Below, piece by piece: positions 1 to 9,045 of a DNA stretch of 36,284 nucleotides; positions within the stretch are counted from its first letter, which is position 1; the number at the start of each line of letters is the position of its first letter. The position numbers and the translations under genes are program-made. The DNA is taken from positions 1-36,284 of the forward strand of contig NZ_CALBSN010000157.1 in assembly GCF_937967675.1 (NCBI RefSeq), in the 5' to 3' direction. The notes under the pieces are model-generated. The model was not told the origin of the DNA. It did not search any database and saw nothing but the letters and a program-made list of their open reading frames with translations. Origin of the DNA: an uncultured Flavobacterium sp. Lineage in GTDB: Bacteria > Bacteroidota > Bacteroidia > Flavobacteriales > Flavobacteriaceae.

Positions 1-54
1 CAGACTTAGGATCTGGTGCCGCAAGGTGTGAAGGTTCGAGTCCTTTTACCCGCA
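1..54 (+). tRNA. tRNA-Leu (UAG), 3' part, cut by window edge
   Basis: The window begins inside the anticodon stem. The stem CAGA/TCTG closes a 7-base loop CTTAGGA, giving anticodon TAG (Leu). It is followed by a long variable arm (TGCC-GCAA-GGTG), as expected for a class II tRNA, a T arm with TTCGAGT, and the acceptor strand TACCCGC with discriminator A54. CCA is not encoded: the next bases are CTC. The 5' half lies outside the window. Confidence 0.9.
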
Positions 55-57
55 CTC

Positions 58-85
58 AAAGCTCTAGCGAAAGTTAGAGCTTTTT
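58..85 (+). terminator. Intrinsic terminator after tRNA-Leu
   Basis: A perfect 9-bp stem, AAAGCTCTA / TAGAGCTTT, with a 7-base loop (GCGAAAG) is followed by a T run at 81-85, three bases after the tRNA end. Confidence 0.75.
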
Positions 86-106
86 AATTTTATAAAATGT
101 AATATT

Positions 107-142
107 AAAAAAAAGCCGCTAGATTAATATAGCGGCTTTTTA
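107..142. terminator. Bidirectional intrinsic terminator
   Basis: A perfect 11-bp stem AAAAGCCGCTA (111-121) / TAGCGGCTTTT (130-140) has an A run before it and a T run after it, so it can stop transcription both ways. On the minus strand it lies about 20 bp after the amylase stop and should end the susCDE-amylase operon. On the plus strand it backs up the tRNA terminator. Confidence 0.8.
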
Positions 143-159
143 TTAACTAACTTTTAAAT

Positions 160-3048
160 TTATTCTTTTATTATTTTTTTTGCTTGGCTTGTACCGTTAA
201 CGTCTGTTATTTTTATTAAATACATTCCAGTTTCTAAGTTTGTGATATCTAATTGTTGATTAGAAATTACATTAGAGAACGATTTAATTAATTGTCCAGT
301 TATATTGTAAATTTCTACTTGAGTCGCATCGGCAGAAATTACAAAACTATTTTTAGTTGGATTTGGATATAAGTCAATGTTTGTTTTATTTAATTCTAAT
401 TCGTCTGTGGATAAAGTTGAAGGCTTATTTCCATACACTCTAAATTGCCCAGGAGTTAATGCTATTGTTGCTGTAGGACTAGTTATAGTAATAGGAGTAT
501 TGTCTATCAAATTGTACCATGTCATAGGATAAGTATAAGCATCTGTTGGGAAATTTGGATTAATGTTTTGATTTCCAACTGAAAAATTTGCAATAACAAC
601 AACATTGCGTAATTGAGTGGTAGGATTTGAATTGTTATAAACATACAATCTTTGACGAATATTACTGCCATCTGGATTTATTGTAAAATCGGCACTAAAA
701 ATTGGTTCATTTGTTTTTAATTTAATTAATTTAGACCAATCACTTAAAATAGCAGTTCTTCTTGTATCGGCAAGCCAGTTTTGTGTCCATTGTACTTGTT
801 CTTTGGTATCTAATTTGCAATCGCCTGGGAAAAATGATCCCTCATCATTAATAGTTCCATTACTACAAGTGTAAATAGATTGATTATTTCCTAATTCGGC
901 AAAATGCCATATCATTTTTGGTCCAGGAACTAATATGCTCATTGCTCCTATAGCGCCCATTCGAGCCAAGGCATTGGTAAGATTTCCATTTACTGGGGCA
1001 GTTCCACCACCGTTACCATAAGTTACTGTTTCATACATTAAGCGATCTTTGTCATGACTTTCTGGATATCCTATCAATCTTTTACCGGCAAAACCACGAC
1101 TATCATGTCCCATTCTAGAAATATTTTGAGTAGAATACCCCATTGCCAATTCTTTATATTGGGTAAACATTTCTCCCCACATCATAATCCCTTTTCCTTC
1201 ACCTAATCGGTAATTTGCCCATTGTTGTTCTTCATTATCTGTTCCTAAATGTTCAAAAATCACATAATGGTCATTATCTAAACTCCAAGAATAATCTGCA
1301 TATTCTTTTAGTACATCAACACGATCTTGTTGGTATGCATTGGTACAACCATCGTCTCCAGAATTACAATTTTGAGTGAATCCTTTGGTTAAATCCCAAC
1401 GAAATCCGTCTATTTTGTATTCAGTTATCCAATGTTTTATAGTTTGTTTTACATAATTTTTTGTTAGGGTAGAGGAATGATTAAAATCTTCACCAACACT
1501 ATAACTGTGTTTCGCTGTTGTATTAAAATAGGGATTATCACTTGCTGGCCCGCCCCAGCCATCACCATCAGGATCATTCATCCACATTCTTATCATTGGA
1601 TTTCTTCCAAATGCATGGTTAAATGCAATGTCTAAAATTACAGCAATTCCATTTTGATGACATAAATCTACTAATTCTTTGAATTTTTCTGGAGTACCGT
1701 AGAATTTATCTAAAGCCATATGAAAAGCGGTATTATAACCCCAACTTTCATTTCCTTCAAATTCCATAATAGGCATTAGCTCAATGGCATTAATCCCTAA
1801 ATCTTTAAAATACTGAATTTTATCAATTACATCTTGAAAATTTCTATCAGCATCAAAATCACGAATTAATAGTTCGTAAACCACTAACTTATCTTTGTTA
1901 GGTTTTATAAAGTTAGTTACTTGCCAGTTGTACGGAGTTGCTCCAGTTTTAAACCAAGTTACTTCTCTTTCCTGTCCAGATGGATATGTAGGTAAATTTG
2001 GAAAAGTTGAATTTGAAATCCCTGTATCATCATAAGGAGATAATACTAATGTAGAGCATGGATCTGCAACTTTTACAAATGATGGGGAATTTGCAATAGG
2101 AGTTTGATCTACAACCCAATATTGATAGGTATTATTAACTCCAGGAGTTAAACCTGTAAGTTCTAACCAAAATTTACCAGTTATAGGATCTTTTTTCATT
2201 GCATAACTAGAATTTGGATTGTAGTTGTTAAAACTACCAGCAACATAGACAAAATCCTTACCAGGTGCTTCTAAAACTAAGGTGGCTCTAGTATTGTCTG
2301 AAGTGTTATAGTTGATTCCATTAACTAAATTTGCGGGAATGGCTTGTAAAGTACTTCCAGGATTAATAATTGCTGAAAATCTTCTTGTAATTGTAGAAAC
2401 TCCTAGAGTTACTTCTAACTCATAACTAGTATTTGTTGTTATATTGGTATGATTAAACGTGTAGCTTGATGTTGTACTTGTATTAATGCTAGTTCCATTT
2501 GCTTTTAAGTTGTAAAAAGCATTTCCACCCGTATTGGTTGCAGTAATGTTTAGGTTACCTCCTGAGTTAATAATAGTAGCACTATTATTAGTAGGAGCAG
2601 TTAAGTTTACTTGAAAAGTACCTACATTAAAGATGAAATCTCCACAAGATGGAGGTAGTTTTAAAGTTTGACTTCCATTAGCATTTCTGAAAACCATTCC
2701 AAGTTTTGTGGCATTAGCTTGTTGAGTGCCATTTAATCCAAAATACACACTAGGTGTTAGAGTAATACTCCAAGTTCCATTTCCATTGTTAGTCATTAAG
2801 CCCACATTGTCATCTTGTCCCCAGTTTCCAATAACCGAAAATCCAAAAGCATTATTGTCATCCCCGATTCCTGCATGCATATATACTTTTGAAGGGGTCG
2901 TTCCTATAAGGTTACAAGTTTGACTTGCTGTTGAAACAGTAATTGTTATTTGATCATTAACATTAAAACTGCTTGGGTTAATGGTTACTTGAGCATTTGC
3001 ATAAAATGTATTGCATAATGTTAGTAATATAAATAATATTTTTTTCAT
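160..3048 (-). CDS. Secreted GH13 alpha-amylase with type IX secretion C-terminal domain
   Basis: 962 aa extracellular starch-degrading enzyme. Residues 1-20 are a signal peptide ending in ANAQ. Residues about 21-145 look like a beta-sandwich starch-binding module, 240-320 a CBM48-like E-set domain (APGKDFVYVAGSFNNYNP), and 385-785 the GH13 barrel. GH13 motifs are intact: DIAFNH (473-478), GFRWD with nucleophile D552, acid/base E599 in VIFEH, and SHD with D666. Residues 890-962 form a type A type IX secretion sorting domain (YPNPTKNSF, VEIYNITGQLI, LETGMYLIKI), so the protein should be exported across the outer membrane and released or anchored. It is the last gene of the susCDE operon, separated from susE by a terminator-like hairpin. 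The family (GH13, secreted) is certain; the exact cleavage specificity is inferred from the locus. Confidence 0.92.
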   Translation of the reverse strand: MKKILFILLTLCNTFYANAQVTINPSSFNVNDQITITVSTASQTCNLIGTTPSKVYMHAGIGDDNNAFGFSVIGNWGQDDNVGLMTNNGNGTWSITLTPSVYFGLNGTQQANATKLGMVFRNANGSQTLKLPPSCGDFIFNVGTFQVNLTAPTNNSATIINSGGNLNITATNTGGNAFYNLKANGTSINTSTTSSYTFNHTNITTNTSYELEVTLGVSTITRRFSAIINPGSTLQAIPANLVNGINYNTSDNTRATLVLEAPGKDFVYVAGSFNNYNPNSSYAMKKDPITGKFWLELTGLTPGVNNTYQYWVVDQTPIANSPSFVKVADPCSTLVLSPYDDTGISNSTFPNLPTYPSGQEREVTWFKTGATPYNWQVTNFIKPNKDKLVVYELLIRDFDADRNFQDVIDKIQYFKDLGINAIELMPIMEFEGNESWGYNTAFHMALDKFYGTPEKFKELVDLCHQNGIAVILDIAFNHAFGRNPMIRMWMNDPDGDGWGGPASDNPYFNTTAKHSYSVGEDFNHSSTLTKNYVKQTIKHWITEYKIDGFRWDLTKGFTQNCNSGDDGCTNAYQQDRVDVLKEYADYSWSLDNDHYVIFEHLGTDNEEQQWANYRLGEGKGIMMWGEMFTQYKELAMGYSTQNISRMGHDSRGFAGKRLIGYPESHDKDRLMYETVTYGNGGGTAPVNGNLTNALARMGAIGAMSILVPGPKMIWHFAELGNNQSIYTCSNGTINDEGSFFPGDCKLDTKEQVQWTQNWLADTRRTAILSDWSKLIKLKTNEPIFSADFTINPDGSNIRQRLYVYNNSNPTTQLRNVVVIANFSVGNQNINPNFPTDAYTYPMTWYNLIDNTPITITSPTATIALTPGQFRVYGNKPSTLSTDELELNKTNIDLYPNPTKNSFVISADATQVEIYNITGQLIKSFSNVISNQQLDITNLETGMYLIKITDVNGTSQAKKIIKE

Positions 3049-3060
3049 AGCTATAAATTG

Positions 3061-3089
3061 AAAAAAGGGCTGCTTAAAGGCAGCCCTTT
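3061..3089 (-). terminator. Intercistronic hairpin with U tract between susE and amylase
   Basis: A perfect 10-bp stem AAAGGGCTGC (3064-3073) / GCAGCCCTTT (3080-3089) with a 6-base loop. Read on the minus strand it is followed by six T (3066-3061). It starts 12 bp after the susE stop and its T run ends 12 bp before the amylase ATG. This leaves no room for a separate promoter, so it probably lowers amylase expression relative to susCDE or protects the 3' end of the susCDE mRNA. Confidence 0.75.
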
Positions 3090-3101
3090 GTAAGTTTTTA
3101 A

Positions 3102-4157
3102 TTAAAGAGCTATTAACTCATAAGTATATCTTCTTGGATTTGACAAGTCTAAAATTACTTTATAGTTTCCAGCTGCTCCTGAGAATGTTAAATCACCTCC
3201 ATCAACTAAGAATCCATCAGCATTTACTGTTCCTAAATCGAAACCATTACTCCATGCGTTGTTTCCTCTAAACTTAAACGCTCCTGGAACTAATGCAATA
3301 CTAGCAATTTCTAATTTTTTAGTAGTTGGGTTATAAGTAAAATCGGTGTCAGAATCCCATCCTGTTGGTGTGGCAGATCCAATAATTCCCCAACTAACTG
3401 CAGTTGTTGAGTAAGTTAAAGTTGATGTATTAGCTTTAACTCTATAATAGCCTGTAACTGCAGTACAGTTAGATTCTCCCGTTTCAACTAATATTCCTGT
3501 AAAATCTCCATTATCACCCCAATCTGTATTACCCCAGTCATAAACTCCTGAACCGTTAGGTGCAACAAATTTGAATTCACCATCAAGCCAAACATAACCT
3601 TCATAATCAGTTTGTCCAAATCCTGAAGCTGCAATTCTTGGTGCTGTTCCTGGGCTCCATCCTTGGTGGTTTCCTGGTACTGCAAGTTGTGGTAAGTCTG
3701 TTGTAAAAGGTGTAATAGTAAGTTTAATAATGTTTGAATAAGCTACCATATCTTCATTTGAACCCAAAGAAGATTTTATTCTAATATCTAAATCACCAGC
3801 AGTGTAAGGAACTAATCCCGCTTGTAACGCTACACCATTTAAAGCTTCAACTGTCCAAACAACAAATCTATTGTTTGTACTACCTGCAGGAATTATAGTT
3901 GCAAAATTAGTTCCAGATAGAGCTACTTCAACATCATAGTTAACTTCTGTTTGTACATCATAATCTGCATGATTCCAAACTAATGTAGTTGCTTCATTTG
4001 TTGCATTTTCAGGAAGTAAAACATAAGAGCTTCCGTCTAATGGAGTTAATAATTGAGGTCCCCCGCTTGGAGTAGCAATAGTTTGATCATCATTTTCACA
4101 TGAAACCCCAGCAAAAAACAATAATGCAAGAGTTGATATTTTTAATAAATTTTTCAT
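3102..4157 (-). CDS. SusE-like starch-binding outer membrane lipoprotein
   Basis: 351 aa. The signal peptide ends in a lipobox FAGVSC with C20 followed by ENDDQ; the acidic residues just after the cysteine fit the Bacteroidota export signal for surface lipoproteins. Residues about 35-150 form a SusE N-terminal Ig-like domain (VYDVEV-type strands, IRIKSSLG). Residues 155-250 and 252-351 are two repeats with SusE/SusF-like binding folds, each with a GEFKFVAPN or PGAFKFRGNNAW motif. It should hold starch oligosaccharides at the cell surface next to SusC/SusD. It follows susD by 19 bp in the same operon. No separate SusF is present. Sequence in this family diverges strongly, so the call rests on both position and the repeated F-K-F-R/V motifs. 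Confidence 0.85.
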   Translation of the reverse strand: MKNLLKISTLALLFFAGVSCENDDQTIATPSGGPQLLTPLDGSSYVLLPENATNEATTLVWNHADYDVQTEVNYDVEVALSGTNFATIIPAGSTNNRFVVWTVEALNGVALQAGLVPYTAGDLDIRIKSSLGSNEDMVAYSNIIKLTITPFTTDLPQLAVPGNHQGWSPGTAPRIAASGFGQTDYEGYVWLDGEFKFVAPNGSGVYDWGNTDWGDNGDFTGILVETGESNCTAVTGYYRVKANTSTLTYSTTAVSWGIIGSATPTGWDSDTDFTYNPTTKKLEIASIALVPGAFKFRGNNAWSNGFDLGTVNADGFLVDGGDLTFSGAAGNYKVILDLSNPRRYTYELIAL

Positions 4158-4176
4158 TTTGTTACAATTTTTAGGA

Positions 4177-5727
4177 TTAATAACCAGGATTTTGAGTTAA
4201 GTTAGGGTTTGCTTGTAAAGCAGGCAATGGAATTGGGAATAAATTATAAGTACTTGGAATTGCTGTACCATTTTGTGTATTACCTTTCCAAGGCCATAAG
4301 TAAGATCCTCCAGTAAATTTACCAAAACGGATTAGATCACTTCTTCTGTGTCCTTCTAAGTTAAGTTCTCTAGCTCTTTCGTCAATTAAAAAATCTAGAG
4401 TTAATTGACCAGGAGTTATTGTTGATGCATTTGCTCTAGTTCTAACTGCATTAACATAATCAGTTGCTTGATTAATAGTTCCTCCAGAAGCTCCTCTTAC
4501 AACGCATTCTGCAAACATTAAGTAGGCATCAGCTAATCTGAATAAAGGGAAATCTGTTCCAGAGAATACAGTAGGGGTTGATGCTGAAAAATAATTACTA
4601 TTTCTAAATTTAACAGATGGATAACCATGTGTCCATTCTTTATAGTCTACCATTTCATATTGATGACCAGATGTCCAAAATAATTCTGCTCTATCATCAG
4701 TTGAAGTATTTAAATCTCCAAATAGGCCATACCATGCTTTTGTTGCTCTATGTCCTCCCCATGCGTCATTTCCGCCAGGATTTCCAAAAGGAATTGTATT
4801 CATGGTTGCACTATTCATACTACCATTAACAATATAGGTAGTGTTACCATAGCTTTGGCTTACTAATGCATCAGCAATTAAAGGATAGATGATTTCTGGA
4901 GAAGTTCTATTGTCTCCTGAAAAGTTACTTACAAAATTTGTAGCAAGTGTATATCCACCTTCATCAATTACCTTTTTAGTATAAGTTAATGCTTCTGTAT
5001 AGTGAGCAGTTCCTGTATACACTTCTGCGTTCAAGTAAAGTTTAGCTAATAACATTCTTACGACTGCTTTGTTTGCTCTTCCGTAATCGTTAGAAGTAGC
5101 GATTGAATTTTCAATAGCTAATAATTCCGATTCAACAAAATCAAATAATTGTTGTCTTGAAGCTTCTGGAAGTGGAGCAGATTGACCTACGTTTGCTTCC
5201 GTTACTAAAACTCCTTTTCCAAAACAATCTATCATGTAATAATATGCTAAAGATCGTAAAAAACGAACTTCACTTATTACAGATTGTTTATTAGGTACAT
5301 CTACATTGTTTAAGACTAATAACAAGTTATTACATTGTGGAACAGTATAGTACACACGATTATATAAATATCTGAAAAATTTGTTGTTTTCATCCCAATT
5401 TGAAGCTGTTGTTAATTGGTCTAAACCATTGTCTCCCCAACGGTTTTTCATTCCATCAGCTGTAAATTCTTGAAGATTGATAATTCCTCTTAAGAATGGA
5501 GATTCTCCTGGGTCATCACTAATATCCGAACTTCCTGGGCCGTTTGGTCCTGAAAGTGCAAATGAGCCATATAATTTTGACATAATACCTGTAATGGCAT
5601 TTGGGTCTTGTTGTAGCAATTGTTCTAATGACAATTCAACTTTAGGTTTTGTATTTAAGTCGTCTGTACAAGCGAATATAGAAGCAAGTAACAATATACT
5701 TAAACCATATAATTTAATTCTTTTCAT
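4177..5727 (-). CDS. susD: SusD/RagB-family starch-binding lipoprotein
   Basis: 516 aa. The lipobox is SIFAC with C20, followed by TDDLN, giving a surface-exposed lipoprotein. The family hallmarks are a helical TPR-like N-terminal half (ISEVRFLRSLAYYYMIDCFG, about 150-170) and the C-terminal motif ELNLEGHRRSDLIRFGK, close to the usual SusD ending with NPNLTQNPGY. SusD forms the lid on the SusC barrel and captures the oligosaccharide before import. It lies 11 bp after susC and 19 bp before susE, so translation is probably coupled. Substrate (alpha-glucan) is inferred from the amylase, GH97 and maltose phosphorylase genes around it; the SusD family itself binds many glycans. Confidence 0.93.
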   Translation of the reverse strand: MKRIKLYGLSILLLASIFACTDDLNTKPKVELSLEQLLQQDPNAITGIMSKLYGSFALSGPNGPGSSDISDDPGESPFLRGIINLQEFTADGMKNRWGDNGLDQLTTASNWDENNKFFRYLYNRVYYTVPQCNNLLLVLNNVDVPNKQSVISEVRFLRSLAYYYMIDCFGKGVLVTEANVGQSAPLPEASRQQLFDFVESELLAIENSIATSNDYGRANKAVVRMLLAKLYLNAEVYTGTAHYTEALTYTKKVIDEGGYTLATNFVSNFSGDNRTSPEIIYPLIADALVSQSYGNTTYIVNGSMNSATMNTIPFGNPGGNDAWGGHRATKAWYGLFGDLNTSTDDRAELFWTSGHQYEMVDYKEWTHGYPSVKFRNSNYFSASTPTVFSGTDFPLFRLADAYLMFAECVVRGASGGTINQATDYVNAVRTRANASTITPGQLTLDFLIDERARELNLEGHRRSDLIRFGKFTGGSYLWPWKGNTQNGTAIPSTYNLFPIPLPALQANPNLTQNPGY

Positions 5728-5738
5728 ATTTCTTTTTA

Positions 5739-8700
5739 TTAAAAGTCAAAGTTTAAACCAAATGTGAAACTAGTAGGTCTTGGATAAAAATTATTATCGA
5801 TAGCGCCAAAGTTTTCAGGGTCTTGTCCTGTATATTTAGTTAAAATAAAAGGATTGTTTACTGCTCCATAAACCCTCATAGTAGAGTTTTTATAGAATTT
5901 ATTAAATCGATATCCAATTACAATATTCTCACAACGTAAGAAAGTTGCATCTTCTAAGAAATAATCAGAAAAAGTTGCGTTTCCATTGTAGTTTTGAAAT
6001 TGAATATCTGCTTCACCATTGTAAAAATCAAGAACATTTGATAAACTGCTAGAATTAGTTGGAATAGCTCTATTTGTCCATCCAGATGTCAATTTTCTTG
6101 CGTTATATATTTGCCCACCAAATTGTCCTCTAAAACTAGAACTGAAATCCCATTTTTTGTAAGTGAAGTTAATTCCAAAGCCAAAAGTCCAATTAGGAAT
6201 AACTGCTTTATAATATCTATCATCATTAGTAATTACACCATCTGCATTTCTATCAACAAAAGCACCTGGTATTGCTTCACCATTTTCATTATACAATTGT
6301 TGGAAAACCCAAAAAGAATAAGGTTGAAAACCTACGGCATGTTCTGCAATATTCACATTAGTTCCAGTTGGCAAACTTCCACCAGCAGAAATTTTTTCAA
6401 CATCTTTTAAATCAGTTACTTTTGCGTGAGTATAAGCAATGTTTGTTGGAATTTCAAAAGTGAAATTTTCTGTTTGAATTAATTTAAAGTTTAATCCTAA
6501 TTCAAAACCTTTACTTTCAGTACTTCCTACGTTTTTGATAAAAGTATCTGAAAGGCCTTGCCCTGGAGGAAGAGGTACTCTAGCTAATAAATCATTTGTT
6601 TCTCTTTTATAAATATCAAAGCTTCCTGAAACAAAATTGTTTTTAAATAAATCAAAATCAACACCTAAATTATAAGTAGTTGTTTTTTCCCAAGTTAAAT
6701 CCTCATTGTAAGCAATTGCTGAGTATAAGTTAGAATTGTCAAGATATTGACTGGTGTTACTACCTACTGTAAATAGAGGGGTTGATGGGTAAAAACCAAC
6801 AGTTCCAGTAATATCTTGTTGTCCTGTTTTACCAACTCCTAATCTAACTTTAATGTCGTTTATGAAATTTACATTTTTCATAAAACTTTCTTCTTTTAGT
6901 TTCCATGCTAACGCAGCAGAAGGGAAGTAACCCCATCTGTTTTCTTCTCTAAATAAAGAAGATCCATCAGCTCTTAATGACAATGTTAATAAATATTTAT
7001 TATCAAAATCAAAGTTAGCTCTTCCAAAGAAAGATTGTAAATTTAATACATTATAATATCTATTATTCGGATTATTGTCATTAGGTAAAACTTCTCTTAT
7101 ACCTGTAGTTTCATTGTATCTGTATATTTCTTTGTTACCATCATTTTTGAAATTTTGATATGAGTAACCTCCTTGAATATCAAATTTTTTAAAGAAACCA
7201 TCGAAAGTTTTCGTATAGGCAAGATAAGAATCTAGAGTAGTGTTTGTCATTGTTTGGTTTTCACTATAATTTTTACCCGAATTGAAAACATAATTTGCGC
7301 CACTATTTATTACTCTGTATGTGGCTAGTGAATTGTCACTAAAGTTTTCTCTTATTCGTGCTCTTGAAGCATCTAGTCCTAAGTTAACAACAGCTCTTAA
7401 TTCTGGTAAAAAGTGCATTTTGTAGTCAAATTCAATATTCCCTAAAAAACGTACCGCTTTTTCTGGTCTTGTTCTTTGCATTAATAAAGCTACTGGATTA
7501 TATTGACCACTTAATGTATTAGTTGGATTTCCACTTCCGTCAAGAACGAAATCTTGATAGTATCCTCCAAATCTATTAGTTGATGAATTATCACGAATAG
7601 GTTTTGTAGGATCCATATTGATAGCGCCTCCTAAAGCACCTCCTTCATCAATAGCATTTTTATTTGTAAAAATACCTTTTGCATTAGCATCAATTTTCAA
7701 ATGATCGCTAAATAGTTTAGGAGTCATTTTCAAGGAATAACTCAATCTTTCATAGTCATTGGTTTTAACTAAACCTTCATTTTTAGTATATCCAATTGAA
7801 GCTCTGAATGGAATTTTGCCATATAAATTAGCTTTTGCACTGAAGTTGTGATCAGTCGAAATAGCAGTTCTGTAGATAGCATCTTGCCAATCCGTGTTGT
7901 AAAGTATTCTTCCTTCAATTTCAGGAGTACTAGGGTCATCAGTAGCTGTAGTTGTAGGATCGTCAATTCCAAGGAAATTTGTGTACGATGGGTGATAAGT
8001 TTGAATGAAGTTTTTAAATTGTTCTCCATTCATTACATCAATTTTTTTACCTACTTTCCCAATCGTAACATTAGATGAATAGTTAAATTCTGGTGTTCCA
8101 TTAGTCCCTTTTTTAGTTGTAATTATAATTACACCATTAGAAGCTCTTGATCCATAAATTGCTGTTGCAGAAGCATCTTTTAAAATTGTAAAACTTTCAA
8201 TGTCGTTTGGATTGATTAAGTTTAATGGGTTACTAACACCAGCTGGAGTTGTATTGTCTACAGGTATCCCATCTATTACTATTAAAGGACTACTATTTGC
8301 GTTTAATGATGCACCACCTCTAATTCGGATGTTAGGTGAAGAGTCTGGTTGACCCCCATTATTTGTAATTCTAACACCTGGTGACTTTCCTACAAGTAAT
8401 TGGTCTGCAGAAATAATAGCACCTTTATTGAAATCTTTAGTTGTAATTGATTGCAAAGATCCGGTGGCATCTTTTTTTGTTGTTGTTCCATAACCAATTA
8501 CTACAACATCTTTTAGTTCTTTTTGATCTTCTTGTAAGGTAATAGTTATGCTTTTTTGTTCATCATAAATAAAGGTTTCTTCTTTGAAACCAATATATGA
8601 AAATAAAATTTTGTCTCCCTTCTTGATGTTTGACAAAGTAAAATTTCCATCAAAGTCGGTTGTAGTCCCGTTTGCTGTGCCTGCTACCAATACGTTTACT

Positions 8701-8819
8701 CCAGGCAATGGTTGGTTCGAAGAACCTTCTAAAACAACTCCTTTAAGAGTGTTTTGAGCCAGTAAGCCAAGTGGTAACATCAATAGCAAAAGGAAAAACT
8801 TTTTTTGCAGTGTTTTCAT
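5739..8819 (-). CDS. susC: SusC/RagA-family TonB-linked outer membrane transporter
   Basis: 1026 aa, normal family length. Signal peptide 1-21 (LPLGLLAQ). Residues 25-100 are the carboxypeptidase-regulatory-like domain (GVVLEGSSNQPLPGVNVLV). The plug starts at about 103 with DVVVIGYGT and contains the SusC signature around IRIRGGASLNANSSPLIVIDG. The rest is the beta-barrel, ending in the strand SFTFGLNFDF. It imports starch oligosaccharides into the periplasm using TonB energy together with SusD. There is no STN domain at the N terminus, so it is unlikely to signal to an anti-sigma factor, in keeping with a LacI regulator next door. It is the first gene of the leftward operon and faces the operator palindrome at 8928-8941. 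Confidence 0.95.
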   Translation of the reverse strand: MKTLQKKFFLLLLMLPLGLLAQNTLKGVVLEGSSNQPLPGVNVLVAGTANGTTTDFDGNFTLSNIKKGDKILFSYIGFKEETFIYDEQKSITITLQEDQKELKDVVVIGYGTTTKKDATGSLQSITTKDFNKGAIISADQLLVGKSPGVRITNNGGQPDSSPNIRIRGGASLNANSSPLIVIDGIPVDNTTPAGVSNPLNLINPNDIESFTILKDASATAIYGSRASNGVIIITTKKGTNGTPEFNYSSNVTIGKVGKKIDVMNGEQFKNFIQTYHPSYTNFLGIDDPTTTATDDPSTPEIEGRILYNTDWQDAIYRTAISTDHNFSAKANLYGKIPFRASIGYTKNEGLVKTNDYERLSYSLKMTPKLFSDHLKIDANAKGIFTNKNAIDEGGALGGAINMDPTKPIRDNSSTNRFGGYYQDFVLDGSGNPTNTLSGQYNPVALLMQRTRPEKAVRFLGNIEFDYKMHFLPELRAVVNLGLDASRARIRENFSDNSLATYRVINSGANYVFNSGKNYSENQTMTNTTLDSYLAYTKTFDGFFKKFDIQGGYSYQNFKNDGNKEIYRYNETTGIREVLPNDNNPNNRYYNVLNLQSFFGRANFDFDNKYLLTLSLRADGSSLFREENRWGYFPSAALAWKLKEESFMKNVNFINDIKVRLGVGKTGQQDITGTVGFYPSTPLFTVGSNTSQYLDNSNLYSAIAYNEDLTWEKTTTYNLGVDFDLFKNNFVSGSFDIYKRETNDLLARVPLPPGQGLSDTFIKNVGSTESKGFELGLNFKLIQTENFTFEIPTNIAYTHAKVTDLKDVEKISAGGSLPTGTNVNIAEHAVGFQPYSFWVFQQLYNENGEAIPGAFVDRNADGVITNDDRYYKAVIPNWTFGFGINFTYKKWDFSSSFRGQFGGQIYNARKLTSGWTNRAIPTNSSSLSNVLDFYNGEADIQFQNYNGNATFSDYFLEDATFLRCENIVIGYRFNKFYKNSTMRVYGAVNNPFILTKYTGQDPENFGAIDNNFYPRPTSFTFGLNFDF

Positions 8820-8927
8820 ACAAATTGTTTAGATTAGGTTGTTTTTTAATTGCTTATAAATTCACTTCTAATGTTAAATTTATGTAAAAATTGAATAAAA
8901 AAAAACCACCGCTTGCGAAAAGCGCCT

Positions 8928-8941
8928 CGAAAACGTTTTCG
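8928..8941. promoter_or_regulatory. Likely LacI-family operator, perfect 14-bp palindrome
   Basis: CGAAAACGTTTTCG is perfectly palindromic and has the central CG pair typical of LacI/GalR operators. It lies between divergent susC and lacI, 109 bp from the susC ATG and 104 bp from the lacI ATG. A smaller inverted repeat, CGCTT (8910-8914) / AAGCG (8920-8924), lies just beside it. I saw no second copy upstream of the rightward sugar operon. Confidence 0.7.
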
Positions 8942-9026
8942 TGTTGAAAACTTTATTGTTTTGATAGCTAAATTGTATAAAAATTGCAATACTTGGAAAA
9001 AAAATACTACTTTTAAAACATATTAA

Positions 9027-9034
9027 TATTTTTG
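9027..9034 (+). promoter_or_regulatory. Bacteroidota -7 element of lacI
   Basis: TATTTTTG fits TAnnTTTG exactly and ends 11 bp before the lacI ATG at 9046. A transcript starting a few bases downstream would be nearly leaderless. No TTG is at the usual -33 distance, so the promoter may be weak or activator-dependent. Confidence 0.45.
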
Positions 9035-9045
9035 TATAATTAATA

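Noticed and set aside
5477..6410. Plus-strand open frames opposite susD and susC (96 and 99 codons)
   Set aside because: They lie antisense inside clear genes, have no recognisable family features and no upstream promoter; AT-rich shadow frames.
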